A stretch of DNA of 64,000 nucleotides from Oenanthe sinensis (taxonomy: Eukaryota > Streptophyta > Magnoliopsida > Apiales > Apiaceae), in contig CM053803.1 in the NCBI GenBank assembly GCA_028671895.1, positions 48,358,786-48,422,785 of the forward strand, given 5' to 3'. The stretch's first letter is position 1, and the number at the start of each line of letters is the position of its first letter. The notes below the pieces were generated by a model. That model was not told the DNA's origin and did not search any database. It worked only from the letters and a program-made list of their open reading frames with translations. The position numbers and the translations under genes were made by a program. Shown here in pieces: positions 36,201 to 49,294 of this stretch.

Positions 36201-39200
36201 ATAAAATTAGCGTAGTTAAAAGTCAATCGGTCATTTTCATTTGTCAACATGCAAATATTATATTGTGTCAAAGTAATGTCCTACATAAACATTGGTATTG
36301 GTAATGTGCAAGGTACAAAAACAGACTCCAATAGTTTTTTACTTTAGCCTGAAGTGTTTACCAAAAAAGTTCATAAATTGTCTAACCTGTTCCCACAATT
36401 ATAACAAAGCTGGTAATACTGAAAGTCCAAAAACCAGACTCGACTAGTTTCTTACTTTAGCCTAGAGTGTTTATAACGAGTTCGTAAATTGCCTGACCTG
36501 TTCCCACAATTAAAACAAAGCAGCAACCTCAATATGCCTAAACCTAAAACCAATGTCTCATTAAGTTTACCACAGGTCAATTCTCACACATAATGGGGAT
36601 CGCAGTTGATGAGAGAGCATCATTATAAATCAATTCTACCAGCTACTAAATCCATATTATATAAATGAAATCAGAAGCTCATCAAGCCTGCTAAGAGAAA
36701 CTATAATAGTACAAAATTCAAGATTAACTACCTGCAATATATTAAGCACCACCCTCACAACTTCTGGGTCTTTCAGGAAATCTACACTTTGGCGTGCTTG
36801 GCCAATAATCTCAGCCCATTTCTGTAAAAAAAATTACTGATAAGTTGGCTATAGGTACATGGTATTCTTACAACACATGGATGGAAGATTTATAATGAAG
36901 ACGATTGACCAAAATCCTAAAAAGCACTCTCATCTCCTCAAATATTGAAAATAAAAACTATATGCAATTCGTTTCACCTGATTTGGAAGCTCCATTAGTC
37001 TCTGAAGATACTCATCCCTCTTTTGTGGGTCAGATTCTGCTTGAATCATAGTACCAACCTATTAAAAAAGAGAGAAATCAAATGTTAGAACAAGACCTTT
37101 CTGTTGATCAACCTAGTAGAGAAGCTTTCATGTCTAACAGTGAATAATAAGGTTATAGTAGCTCACAGATTCATAAAATGTATGTATCTGATGAGGCTCA
37201 AGATCAACAATAGTCGTCGGAAGAGTAGTCAAGAGCTCAGAAACAAATGGTTCACTTTCCCCAACCTGGATAAAAGAAAAAACAAGTCAACCTGGGTCAA
37301 CATAATACAACAGAATCAACCATGATAAACGAAGCAACTGTTACCTGAAGTATAACAAATTTGCGCCTGCACTTCTGAACAATCTTCAAAAAGGTATCAC
37401 AAGCCATGTCCTAAGAAAAACATTCATCAAGTCAGTAATACAGTTATACTGTAATATTATAAATTAGAACAAAAAATTAACAAGCATAGTCAGCAAGATT
37501 ATGCATGTTTGTATGTGTCAGCAACAACCCGGTGTATATATATATAAGATGTAAAATTTAAATGTCCATATATCTGCGTACTGTATGATGTACAATGGCC
37601 TTAGAAACCATCTAGCACAGCTAAAATCTCAGTTTTTTATAGTCGGAAGAATCCAAAGCCAGTCACAGAGGCATGAACTGCTTATTTATTTCAAGTCATA
37701 TACTAAATATTATCAACTTGGAAGTGATCCTATAAAGACCACATATTTTATCCCTGAAATGATAATTGATGATCAGATTTGGCTGAGATCCACAGTTAAA
37801 GCAAAAAATAAAAATGAAGTAGAAGATTCGTGGGATATTCAGTTGCCTCGTAACCAGGTCAAAAAAATCAAGCACGGGCATTAAGCATAATGCATAAGAA
37901 AAGGTTACAAGAATAACATTAACCTGAACTCCGGGATGAGTTTCATGCATGAATTCAAACAACTTATTCACAACAGTTTTCAAGAATTTCCAATGGGCGC
38001 GCAGAAACCTTGGGTATTGTCCAACAACATACCTAGTAGTCCAACAAAGAAAAACAAATCACATTATTGCAAAATTGGATCACAAAATGTCAAAATCTCA
38101 ACCCAGACAATTCTGTGCCGACCCGAACGGCCGAACCCGACCCAAAACATTAAATGGGTCAAAATCTCAACCCAGAGATAACTCTGATTTGCATGGGTGA
38201 CACCACCCAACCTGTTTAACTCAACTAACAAGTTGTGCCCAACCCAAAATGACAAATTAGATGATATATTTGCTTGTAGTGATGCTGAGAAGAAAATAAT
38301 TTTCAACCTTCATCCTACATCGTGTAGGCTGTTCAACGAAAGAAAGATTTGGCCTGTTCTACACTGCAATGCTTAATAGGCATATGCAGTTTAGGGATGC
38401 TGAGTAATATAAACTCATTGTTTGATTCCATTCCTCGTAAAAATCAACAATGATGATTACTGGGCATGTTGAAAGCGGAAGATTTGAGGCCAGTCAGCTT
38501 TTTCATAGGATGCAGGAGAGTTTGAAACATTAAAGAAGTTGGGAAGGAAAAAATATAACTAGGGTGCATTAAAAATTTTGGGTCAAACGAATGAATCTGA
38601 ACCAATTTAGATCTGTTCAGGTAAGTTTAGGGTCGGCCTAAAAATTTGACCCAAACATAAAATCTTCAACCCTGACACTGATTTGTCCGATCAGGTTTTT
38701 AGTTCATGTTGAATATTGTCACCCCTAAAAATCTCTACCAAACAACCAACCCAGATCTTGCAGAGGTACAAAATAATTAATAACCGAAAAATAATATGTG
38801 TGCAGTGCCTTCTACTTTGCACTCGAAAGTTACTTAAAAGTGACAAAAAGTAGTCAGAATACTTACATAATGTTACTTGCAATTACAGCTTTGTTATCTT
38901 TTCCCTTTGTTACTTCACAAAGATTTAGTAAATCACGAATCACCATCACAAGGAATCTGTTTTCCTGCCAAAAGTCAAAAAATTCAGATAATATAGTCGT
39001 ATTTAATGGTAGAGACAGAAGAGCAGAGAACTGTTATAATTCTATACAGATGAATATAGAGAAAAGCAGTGATAAGACCAAAAAATTAAATATTCATTAT
39101 TTTTAATGAAGAGAATTTGTAATCAAACATCAATGTATATTAAGCAATTCGCGACAACTTGAATTTTTCCAAACTAACATTAGATATAACTTCATATACT

Positions 39201-42200
39201 TTCATCGGCTACAATTATTATTATCAAGAAGAAAACAGAGCATTTCCAAAATTTGTATCTCAATATTTTAGAGAATTAGAAGAACTACAACAAATAGACT
39301 TGTAAAGCATATTAGGCCACTCATATTATGCAAACCTGTTCCTCCATCATTGACCCGGATATGGATCCAATCGCCCAGCATAGTGTGTTTAAGTTATTCC
39401 ATGTCCAATCTTCTCCATTCAATTGTTTACTTAATTTCTTCAGCATCTATTGCAATCCAAGAATAAAAGAATGATATGTCATAAATTCTTTAGATGTAAA
39501 ACACTGTATATTTACATGACTGCGTAAGTAAGATAGAATCACAATTTCTTCAGTAGGATAAATACTATCAAATACCAAGGAAAATTACAATAGAGAATAT
39601 AAGACCACATATTCCATACCTGCTTTTCAGTATCTTCATGGTCAAGATGCGACAAATAAATAAGTGTTTCCCTCATGATCTGCAATACATAATAACTTCA
39701 TTAAGCATTAATAAGAGAGTCAACACACACATGAAGAACACGGGCTGGGATGCTAATGAAGATGCTAAGTTCAGCACTTATACACCTTTCTTGTATTACA
39801 AGATGGATACTTTTTTATGCTTCACTTGGTTTCAGTTCAAAGCCAACGAACAAAATATAAAGCGTCATCGATGATATGCCATCTGTTCAACCCTTTTATC
39901 AGTGTCTGTGTGTGCTAATGCCACATGCCTACTCACTCAAAATATAGAACTTGACATTATCTTTTCACAGTAAGATGTCCCAAGATAGGAAACTCAATGG
40001 CCTCAAAAATGATAATCCGTTACTTTTAATCTCAGTCATTTTTCATGCTAAAAGAAAGAATCCAGTGACTTAGAAGTTATAACACCTGATTTATATTAAC
40101 TACGTTTAAAAGAAAAGAAAGAATGGAGACCTTATATTGAACAAGAACATCATTGTCCTTCATGGTTTCACGCACGATATTCCCATTTTCATCTTCAACA
40201 ATCAGCACCTCCTCTGGCTTAGCCATACGACAGATCATAAGTAATCTCAACCTTGACATTGGATTCGCATAAAGTTGGCGCCGTTGCATAAGCTGTGAAC
40301 CAAGGCCATCAGCCATACCATGAAGCAAGGGCATCTGCTGGAGATGTCCAAATATAGAATATGGCATCAGTAGCAGAAAGTTTCTCATAGCCCATCAACT
40401 TTGACTATTTTTTAATGACCAAAGTGTAGCAGTTGAAATAATACCACAAATGGAAAATGTGAAATTTCTATATGGGAAAGATACAAAGTGCCTATTTAGC
40501 AAGCAAAAAAAAAAAGATACAAAGTGACTCTTAATTAGCCATATGATCTTGCAAGAAGAAAAATTCAGCACGAGCATATATTTTATTTTCCAATAGAGAA
40601 GAGAAGCTATTGAAAATACTACATGAATTTAACAAATTTTCAGAAGACAGCCACCAAAAAAAAAATTCACGTTAAACTCTCATTCTGATGGAAATTCAGA
40701 TATAAACCGACCATGAGAAAGTAATATACACCGGACGGATTGAATTCAATAGAGTACTCTTAAATGGAGTACAAATTAGAGACCTATATGTTCTGTATTA
40801 GATTCTGCAATATATAATAAGCAGAATATAATGCAGAACATATATGTTCTCCAATCAGCTATATTACTAGGACTTGGGTACGGAGCGTTAGATACGACAC
40901 ATATCCGAGTGTCGGATTCGGCATTCCTGAAAAATTAGGACACGGGGACACCATCCAAATTATGGACACGGATACGGGGACACATCATATTTCAAATTAA
41001 ATCATATAATTTATATATTAAAAAATATTTTTTTTGGTTATTTTATAATATTTTTCATTATTATATATGAATAATTTTTAAAAAATAATTGATTGTTAAA
41101 AATAATAATTTTAATAATTATAGGTATTAAACATTTATTACTTTTAAATCAGTTTATATTATTTTTTATTATCATTTTGTGAATAATTTAAAATATTAAT
41201 TATTGGTTAAAAATTAACAAGTATATAATTGGATATACTGGATGGATAAGTATTTCAAAAGGTATAATGACAGAATTATAAAAATAGCTTGTGTGGTGTA
41301 AAACCAGCTGTCCTCAATTATATAATTCAAAATGAATCTAGACAGAAGGCCCGGCTCCAAGTTGTTCAAGGTCAAAACGTTGGTCGAGATGCATTACATC
41401 TCATAGTCGAGGCTCCTGAACTCTGCAGCGAGTTCAGCCACCACCCCCGGGCCTGAGCTCTTGTCGGGTCGGGTCGACACGGGCACGACCACCGGAAGTG
41501 CCGTGTCGGAGTAACGTAGTCAATTAGTACTCCATATAAGGTTCTCATTAGAACTTTTGCCTACACCGGTATATCCAAATTAATTACACGTTTATATGAT
41601 AGTACCTAAAACATATTCAGTTGAATTGAGCTAATATTCTTACCAGCCATAATTTTGACCATCTACAACAAAATAGTTATAAATTCTAATCATAGTCATT
41701 AATTATAGCTCCAAAATACAATATTCCAAACAGGTATGAAAAAGGCAAGGACCTAAGGATTAATTAAATTATTTTTAGAGCAATCTTTTAATAATTATTA
41801 CATTTACTCTTGTCATTTTACCATTCTACTAGTTTTTAAATAAGGGATACCAGATACCAACTTAAGGGTTATAACAAAAAGATTGTAGATGTGCATAACT
41901 AAATATTGTATTTACAGCGCACTCTATCAGAGGATGACTGTAAACACCTGCGTAGAATCATTAGAAAAGAAAGCTTACAGATAAGAGATGTTAAGAAGTG
42001 ATTGGCCTTCAAAACCACCACTGACAGCTCTAATTAACGAGAAGAGACTAGAGCGTACCTGCAGTCCCATCATGTTGACAGTTGCTGCAGGGTTATCCAG
42101 ATTGTGGTGAGCCTCAAAGAGTTCCAATACTAAAGAGTTCCAATAATCTAAGCAAACCTATCACAAACGACAAGCATAGCAGCAATGAGTTATCATTCCA

Positions 42201-45200
42201 AGTTTAAAACCACCCATAATAATTAGTATATCAATTGATTAGTTCAAAAAGAGTAAAGGCAAATGAGGTCAGCTCAGTGATTTCCTCATAAAGCAAAAAA
42301 GCTATTATTTAAGTCTGATCTACCCTACACGTTCAAGCCTGAGAATAGGCCATACCTTGAAAACTTCAGTATCATCCACATATGAAATGTCAATAAGATA
42401 TTCGAGACCCACAAGCAAAGCAGCTATATTTTCTTGTGCTGTTTCCAAAATTCGAATATGGAACTGCATGTGAAAAAAAAATTATAATAGCTACTGAACT
42501 GATTACACAGAACAAATTATGTACATCAAAAAACTACTCAACCTCCTCAGACCCTTACTAATATGTGACAGGTGAAACTTCACGTAGATGCATTATAACA
42601 GTAACAAGACCCAAAACCAAACATAAGTATGTGTACCTATAGTGCACTCACTAAAAACTACTGTATTTAATAAAAATAAATGTTTGAAGACACTCTCAGT
42701 GATGACTTCTTACATTCATATACAAGAGATGTATCTCCATAACTAGTTTAGACTGCTAAAGATTACTCAATTCAGGATACTTGCAGGAAACAAATTTGAG
42801 ATTAAGTCTGTAAACTAATAATGCAAAAACCAATTAGACAGAGTCATAGCACTGGAAGCGTGCAACAGAACACTGGCCAAACCATGTTCAATTAAACAAG
42901 GTGTTTACAACGAACACAAGACACTTCATTATAGCAGAGTCTCTAAGTACACATGTTGTTCCCTTCTCCTTTGCAATCCTTTTTTAGAAGTCTAACATAT
43001 ACCAAATGCTAAGGAACATAACAAAGGGGAATATTAATCATACAGAGAACCAAAGTCATAAGAAATTTAACTGTAAAATATCTTAAAGTTCCCATACTGA
43101 TGCAGTGAACAGGAAACAATATTTTAAAAATGGAATCTTATTATATTATAAGAAAGGATTCATCGCTAAGAATTTGAAACTTGCCTTGTAAAAGGATGTG
43201 AAAAACAAAGCCAAATTCTGAATAAAAGCCTGGAGAAAAATCAAAAAAATGTCACTATTATATATAGGGAACCTGGAAGATAAGCTTTCATCAAAAATAT
43301 AAGCGACAGATACCTGTTCCTCGCTAGACCCTTGTGCATAGGCTTCAGGTATGTTCGCACTGGTTGGAAGGACGCCCTATATGATGTTGAAACACCACAA
43401 TGATCAAAAGGCCAAGTTCTCACAAACGCTACAAGTGATACATGTACACATACAAATGATCAGATATAACTTACCTTCAACTGTAAGATGAATATGCTGT
43501 ACATCTTGACATATTGCATGTTATAAAAATCTCCAAAGTTAAGGGCAGCAACCTGTGACCACAATGTGTAATGAGTCTTTACTCGTCTTTCAAGTAACTG
43601 TTTGTTTGTATTGAGCTAATTTTTTTCATGCAATTTTATGTGGATATCGGAAAGCACCTCTGTCAAGCATTGGAGAGTTAGGTTCCGATATGATGGTAAA
43701 GGAAAGAACTTGAGAAGAGTTTCAAGCTGCCAAAAGTTCAAATAATAAATTAAAAAGATTAGGTCACCTAAAAGAGAGAATTCAAATTTAAAACTTCTTC
43801 ATCTATTAGCATAGTACTGGAACATTTGCACGTTTGCTTAACATGCCGGAAGCATCAGTTCCATGAAAAGAATAGATAGAAAGGAAGATTCAGCTACAAA
43901 CCAGTGGGGATTCAAAGATATAACCCAGAGGGATCCATGAAAGGAAGGCATGCAGTGTGGCCAGTGTGGCCCTTATAAGCTCTGTTCTTTGAGATGCTGA
44001 TAGTACATATATGCATAACTCGTGAATGAGCTGAAACTCGCTGTGACCAAGAAGACAAACCTAATGTTAATAGTTTGTCACTGAACACAATTAACAAGAG
44101 TAAAATAATATTTAAAACTAATAAGGCACATTGACCATTAACTTGCACGTAAGCAATGACTTGCAGAACCGGATAATATCTTGACTCCCTAGCAACCAAT
44201 ATTGTGCAAGTAGATAGAACAAGGGGAACGAGTAATATTATTTACACTTGGGGATGAGGATTAGATGAAAAGAAACTAAAACAAAAATTCTAACCATTTT
44301 TTAATGAAGCTATTCACACATGCAAGCAAAAAATTTAAACTAACACTGCGAATCATAGCAAGCAGTAATTTGGTGGAGAAATGTAAGCAATATACAGCAT
44401 AATGTACAGCATTTTAATATACTACAATCAGTCATTTACCTGTTTAGAGACTGTTTCAGCTCTTTAATCTTATGTTGAGTCATTTCGCCCCTTGAGAAAT
44501 CGAAAACTTCTTCACTTAGAAGCTGGAAAGTGAATGTTCACAATTGATTAGACATGTTTACAAAATTTACTACGTAGCAGGAAAGGCTAGACATATTTGA
44601 CATACTTTCAATATAGCCATGCAATTTTCACAAATGGTCTCACTGGTTTTTGCTGCTGCAACTAGATCAGGAATGAAGCTTCGCCACCTGGATGGCCACT
44701 CGTGCTTTAGTATCTGTGCAGATAAATAAAACCATCAACACCAAACCAGAGCATAATTCATGTCATCTGATTATCGTAGTTTTATATGCAGCATCATAAC
44801 TGACTGGCTGATGAAAGATATCAATAAGAATTTACCTGAACTAGTATAATATTTAGTTTGTTGACATACAGCCGTTCCCGTCGAAAAGAGTTCTCATCAC
44901 TGGAAAGCTAAACATAAGGAAAAAATCATGTGAAAAAGTAGTCTAAAAGTTAGGATCTGTAGGAGGGGAATATGGACAAATTAAATAGAAACATGGAAAT
45001 AGTACCTTAACGATAACTTCCGAAATGTAGTTCTTCATTCCATCTCGTTGATCGACCGGCAACGCATTCCACCTATATTTAATTACACCTTCCAGAACCT
45101 GGACAGAAAGGCTCAGTCCATAGCATTAACGCAAAGTTTTTAAAAGATGCATTTAGAGCTGATATAATCTATAAAAAAATCTGTTCAGGCCATTAGCTGA

Positions 45201-45905
45201 AACTTCATACAATAAGTTCAATTGAATCAGTAGCCGAAAAATTTCAGAAACTAAAGTAGTAAAAGAAAGTGCAGAAACCAAGAACTCTCCCTTACCATCA
45301 ACAAAAAAAGCATGATTGGATATAAAACTTGCATGATTGAATAACAAATTAACCTAAACTAAAAAAAACACTAAACCCTTGCACCCTCTTCTAACATAGA
45401 TGTTCATTCTAAAAAATCTCTAAGTGAAAATGAGAGAACTAATTACGGAATAAAACCGACCTGGAGTGCAAAGAACTTGGTATTGAGGTTGTGTGTGCTA
45501 GAAAGAATGTGCACAACTTGAAGCCATGTATCAGGATTGTTTTGCAAGTCGCGCAAAATTAGATCAGCGGCATTCCTCTGCACCGAGAATAAGAAATGAA
45601 ATTTGGAATATGTTTGTTTAAATTTGCTTGCTTGCCTTTCACAATCCCCTCGTTAATTAAGCCAAGGGAGACATAGAAATGAAATTAGTAGAGTATACAT
45701 GCATATACATATGTGATTTAGCATTAGCGAAGAGAGTTAAAAGTAAAGGCTAGGGTAGAATGAAAATCCGAGTAGATTGGAGAAAGACATGGGAAAAGTG
45801 AAAAACCTCATCCTTAGATCCGGTGCCGTAAAAGGCAGAGACGGTGGCGTCGAGTAAGGGCACATCAATAGGCTGTGACAAATCCCGAAGCTTCTCCGCC
45901 GCCAT
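33277..45905 (-). CDS. XPO1: Exportin-1 (XPO1/CRM1), nuclear export receptor
   Basis: Thirty-two exons, each closing in phase, give 1,077 residues (Arabidopsis XPO1A is about 1,075). First exon 45905-45807 (MAAEKLRDLSQPIDVPLL), last exon 33399-33277 (ending ERQRMLSIPGLIAPNEIQDEMVDS). The protein is a HEAT-repeat karyopherin that binds leucine-rich export signals with RanGTP and carries proteins and ribosomal subunits out of the nucleus. The importin-beta N-terminal domain spans exons 2-4. The cargo groove with TLCWAIGSISGSM includes the Cys (about residue 503) equivalent to the leptomycin B target. The invariant QYPRFLRAHWKFLKTVVNKLFEFMHETHPGVQ and VKRETLKLIETFLDKAEDQP blocks follow. Exon positions (descending): 45577-45461, 45098-45006, 44907-44836, 44713-44606, 44522-44440, 44040-43902, 43726-43658, 43552-43475, 43376-43314, 43229-43185, 42463-42356, 42157-42059, 40337-40131, 39679-39620, 39446-39336, 38964-38867, 38032-37924, 37410-37345, 37265-37167, 37058-36978, 36821-36732, 35765-35680, 35561-35481, 35405-35223, 35098-35032, 34766-34656, 34513-34406, 34247-34110, 34029-33892, 33730-33626. 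Confidence 0.97.
36312..36525. repeat. Two-copy 111-bp tandem repeat in XPO1 intron 22
   Basis: The phrase cctgttcccacaatt followed by a-aacaaagc recurs 111 bp apart, as do agactc-a-tagttt-ttacttt, agcct-agtgttta and taaattg-ct-acctg. The copies have diverged by several substitutions. It lies between exons 22 and 23. Confidence 0.75.
38050..38735. repeat. Dispersed repeat segments in XPO1 intron 17
   Basis: The intron contains repeated gtcaaaatctcaacccaga phrases (near 38088 and 38159) with GC-rich gacccgaacggccgaaccc between. It ends in a region reading tgttgaatattgtcacccct near 38,707-38,727, similar to the repeat edge at about 13,710 in the PWWP intron. I read this as one or two worn non-autonomous DNA transposons. 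Boundaries are not firm. Confidence 0.4.
40735..40860. repeat. Palindromic AT-rich repeat in XPO1 intron 13
   Basis: A hairpin-forming segment with cttaaatggagtacaaatta and tatgttctg-attag-ttctgca against gcagaacatatatgttct. The same cttaaatgga-gta-aatta start and gcagtatataatgca-type core occur at 55,200-55,345 between the fasciclin and RPL9 genes, suggesting a shared MITE family. Ends are not defined. Confidence 0.4.
40865..41520. repeat. Transposon-like insert with GC-rich island in XPO1 intron 13
   Basis: The left part has several near-copies of gacacgg-gaca (40,895-40,990), a motif seen in plant dispersed repeats. 41,340-41,515 is a sharp GC-rich island within AT-rich intron, ending accggaagtgccgtgtcgga. 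The minus strand of the island has a short open stretch reading about 30 codons to a stop (including ELAAEFRSLDYEM), which I do not recognise. A captured gene fragment inside a DNA transposon is possible but unproven. Confidence 0.4.
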
Positions 45906-45967
45906 TTCAAGTCAAAACCCTAGAAAATCAAACCCTAGATAAGGTGTAGCAAGTAAAACCCTAGAAA
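45906..45967 (-). promoter_or_regulatory. Triple telo-box in the XPO1 5' leader
   Basis: Three AAACCCTAG motifs (about 45,915, 45,931 and 45,956; CTAGGGTTT on the gene strand) lie within 65 bases of the exportin start codon. Telo-boxes near transcription starts are typical of plant genes active in cycling cells and protein synthesis. No TGGGCC site was seen close by. Confidence 0.6.
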
Positions 45968-48626
45968 CGCGGAGGGAGTAGTCAGTGGTCACGCACACGG
46001 CAAAGAGAGAAAAGATTAGTTAGGGGGTTTGACGAGGAAGGGGCTTGTATTGTGTTCCCTCCTCCGATTTTAATGTTTTATTATTTATAGAGAGAGGGGG
46101 CTGGTAATCTAGTAGACTACAGCAGTAGCGAGGGGGGAGAAATGCAAAAGCAACCCAAATAGTAAATATATTTATTTGTTTGTTGATTGTTCATGTTGTG
46201 TATATTGTATTCTACGACTATCCAAAATGGGGCAAGGAAAGGCTTTCCAGCCCTTGACCCGTCTCTGCCTCCTGCCAATCACGCTCTACAGTCTACCCCG
46301 TCAAATCTTCTCTGTATCATTAATATACAGTCTCCCGTCCCGGTTATTTGTTTACATTTCAAAAAAAAGTGTCGTACACGCATTTTAAAATTTATGTATA
46401 TTATAGTTTCATAACTTATTTTTGTAATTTTCTGTTTCCAATATAAATACAACAGATCTATGCTTGTTAAATAAAAGTGAGCATCCAGAAGAAGTAAGAG
46501 AGTAAAGGGGAGGTTAGTGAAGGAAAGAAGTTGAGAAAATAATGATATCGTGGGGTAGAATGGAGTCACAAAGGAAAATAGGGTTTTGGAATACACATTT
46601 CTAAAAAGCGAATAAAAATCGGTACATAGGACAACATTCCCGAAAAGTGGTAATTTTGACAATTTAATAGTTATTTTGTGTTATAAAGGGCATTCTCTCT
46701 TGAATTTACATGTAATTTTTTATTTAAATTTATTTTTATTTTTTAAAAATGAATTAATTTGAATTTAAATATTAGACATTTAGCATCGAAGCCTGATTTA
46801 ATATTCAAAAACTGATTCAAATCTAATTCAAACATGAAAACAAGGAAAAAAAACCATAATTATATGTATTAATAAATAATAGTGTGTTTCCAATATTTCC
46901 TACATTTTAATTTTCACGATCAAAACCCTGAATCTAAGTTTAACTTATTTTCCTAACATATGAATTAGTCTTTGTTTCTATATTATGTCAAAAGATATTT
47001 ATGTTAAATTCATTGGAACGAGTTTAGATATTACTTTTGAAAACTACATCGAATTTGAATCGGATTCGGAATTGATAAATAAAATCGAGTTTCGATTTGG
47101 ATATCTAAGAAATGCAATCCAATCTAACCCGTTATCATCTAAACTTTTTCGTGTCATGGACCATGTTTGAAACAGATAAGTCTGAACTGTTTTATAATCT
47201 ATTTTTTGTAAATAGTCTATACTACACTATGTAAGAATGTCATGACTCAATTTATATATAAATTGTTTTTGTTAATTTCATTATTGTAAAACTCAATTTA
47301 TGTGTAGATTGTTTTTGTTAATTTCATTCTTGTAATTCAACGTATTTATAACGGTCATTAAATAAATTTTCAGAAGAAGTTGAAATATTTGTTCAATCAA
47401 TAGCAGAAATAAGACCAAAGAAATAAAGGATTGCAAAATTAAATAAAAAGTGTTTTAAGTTAAATATTGAGAAGTTCAGAACAAATTGTGTAGTGAAGTC
47501 CAAAAGATGTGACATGGAGAAGTGTAACTATCGAGGAGTCTATTAGAAATAAATTGGAAAGTACAAAGTGCCGTGAAGTCTCATGTCAATATACTGAATT
47601 GAGAAACTTAAACTCCAACGATCATATCGAGAAGTTTAAACCCTGATAGTTTAAGAAGTCCTAATGTTGAGAAATTCATGAAATTGTTAAATTAAAAAGT
47701 CAAGATAAAGGACGTATCGAAAAGTCGTATAAATGATTTTGTCAAGAAGTCTATAGTTGAAACATATCGAGAATTGACTCTATAGTAAAGTCAAATATTG
47801 AGAAGTCACAATTATACAGTGAAGTAGAATTGTCGACATAATTATTCAACATATCGACATATCGAGAAATCTCATTTCATATATAAAATAAATCAAACAC
47901 GTTGATAATTGATAAGGGCAAATGATTCAAATATTGACAAGCTCACGTGCGTGTACTTAGCTAAATTCGAGGAAATTACATAGCAAAAGACAAATTGCTG
48001 AAACGCCTATCAATTTCAGAGTATGATCCAACTAATTTAACTGAAACAAGTGTCAGGTTTATAATGAAAATTTGAAGAAAAAATAGGGATTGAAAATAGT
48101 CAAAAGAGAAGCAGTATCAGAGATTCATTTTGTATAAAAGTGTTATAGCTATAATAGAAATGAATTAGAAAAAAATCAATTTATATTATTTCTTATTTTA
48201 GCTATAAGATAGAGTAGAGCATGTATTAAAATATATTGTCTATATATCATGCATACGACCATACTTATAATTTATCAATTTCTATATACACTTAGTAGCA
48301 GTCAAAAAAAGAAAATCGAAAAAGTAATTTAATTTTTTAGATTGTAGTAAATCATTATTTAATATAATATTATATTAAAAATTATTTATATGTGTTCTAT
48401 TTATTATTTTGATGCCTAAATCACACAAAATACACTCTAAATTATTATAACAAATTGTCCACACACACATAATAAACACAAATTCATCAAAAATATTTAA
48501 AAGGCTAGAATATACATTCACCCCTTTATATATATTATTAGAATTCATTTTTAATAAATTGACACACAATAAGTTTATTATAATTACAATTATGAAATAA
48601 TTATATATATATTTTTAAAATTATTG

Positions 48627-48672
<46 letters not shown>

Positions 48673-48900
48673 ACAAATTATTGAAATATATTTATATCTA
48701 AACGGCATATGAGGAACATATGTTTAAATTAATAAAAAGAGTAAAAAATTACTAAACAATAAAAAAAGATATAAAATGCGAGGGAAATAAATAATTTAGA
48801 TAATTCTATTACTCCCGTGTATCATTCTCTCCGTATAAATTTCTCAAGAGATATTTTGAAAAATACTGATACTGATTTGTTTGTTAATTTTTTTGATTAA
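45968..48900. other. AT-rich spacer between divergent XPO1 and NDUFA12
   Basis: About 2.9 kb. It includes the exportin promoter near 46,000-46,140. From 47,390 to 47,880 the phrase gagaagt (or a one-base variant) recurs at irregular intervals, which looks like eroded repetitive DNA. A long TA run lies at about 48,627-48,670. Open frames at 46,176-46,388 and 46,985-47,170 have no recognisable motifs, and I treat them as chance. Confidence 0.5.
48627..48670. repeat. (AT)n microsatellite
   Basis: An uninterrupted AT dinucleotide run of about 22 units, the longest simple repeat in the window. Similar shorter TA runs occur at about 17,011, 50,755 and 55,283. Confidence 0.95.
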
Positions 48901-48906
48901 ATAATA

Positions 48907-49189
48907 CTCCCTCCGTCCCAACCAATTCTTTACACTTTCCTTTTTGGGACGTCCCACCCAATTCTTTACATTACTAAAAATAGTAACTTTCAACAATAAA
49001 ATACATTATTACATCCACTACTTCACTCCACTTTTTCAACACTTTACACTATTACACCCACTACTTCATTTATTTTAACAATAAAATCACTATTACACCC
49101 ACTACTTCATTTATTTTAACAATATTACACCCACTATCTTGGTCTCCGTGCCCGGACCAAATGTAAACGTTTGGCCGGGACGGAGGGAG
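48907..49189. mobile_element. Stowaway MITE (283 bp) 105 bp upstream of NDUFA12
   Basis: Ends CTCCCTCCGTCCCAACCAA and, inward from the right, CTCCCTCCGTCCCGGCCAAA, flanked by TA (48905-48906 and 49190-49191). These are textbook Stowaway termini. The interior has three short tandem copies of actattacacccactacttc-type sequence. The right end is only about 105 bases from the NDUFA12 start codon, so it may lie within the promoter or 5' UTR. Confidence 0.9.
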
Positions 49190-49294
49190 TAGTAATTTAG
49201 TATCATCATAATTTTGTAAAAATGTGAAGAGGAATATGTGAAGAGATAGATAGTTGTGGATTAAGAAAATATCGAGGAAAGCGAGGGGAGAGAG

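Noticed and set aside
46176..46662. Overlapping open frames of 70-127 codons upstream of XPO1
   Set aside because: No start context, domain or splice partner. Frames on both strands overlap, typical of chance in spacer DNA.
46985..47170. 61-codon frame reading MSKDIYVKF...
   Set aside because: No family recognised, no continuation by splicing, and it sits in repeat-like AT-rich spacer.
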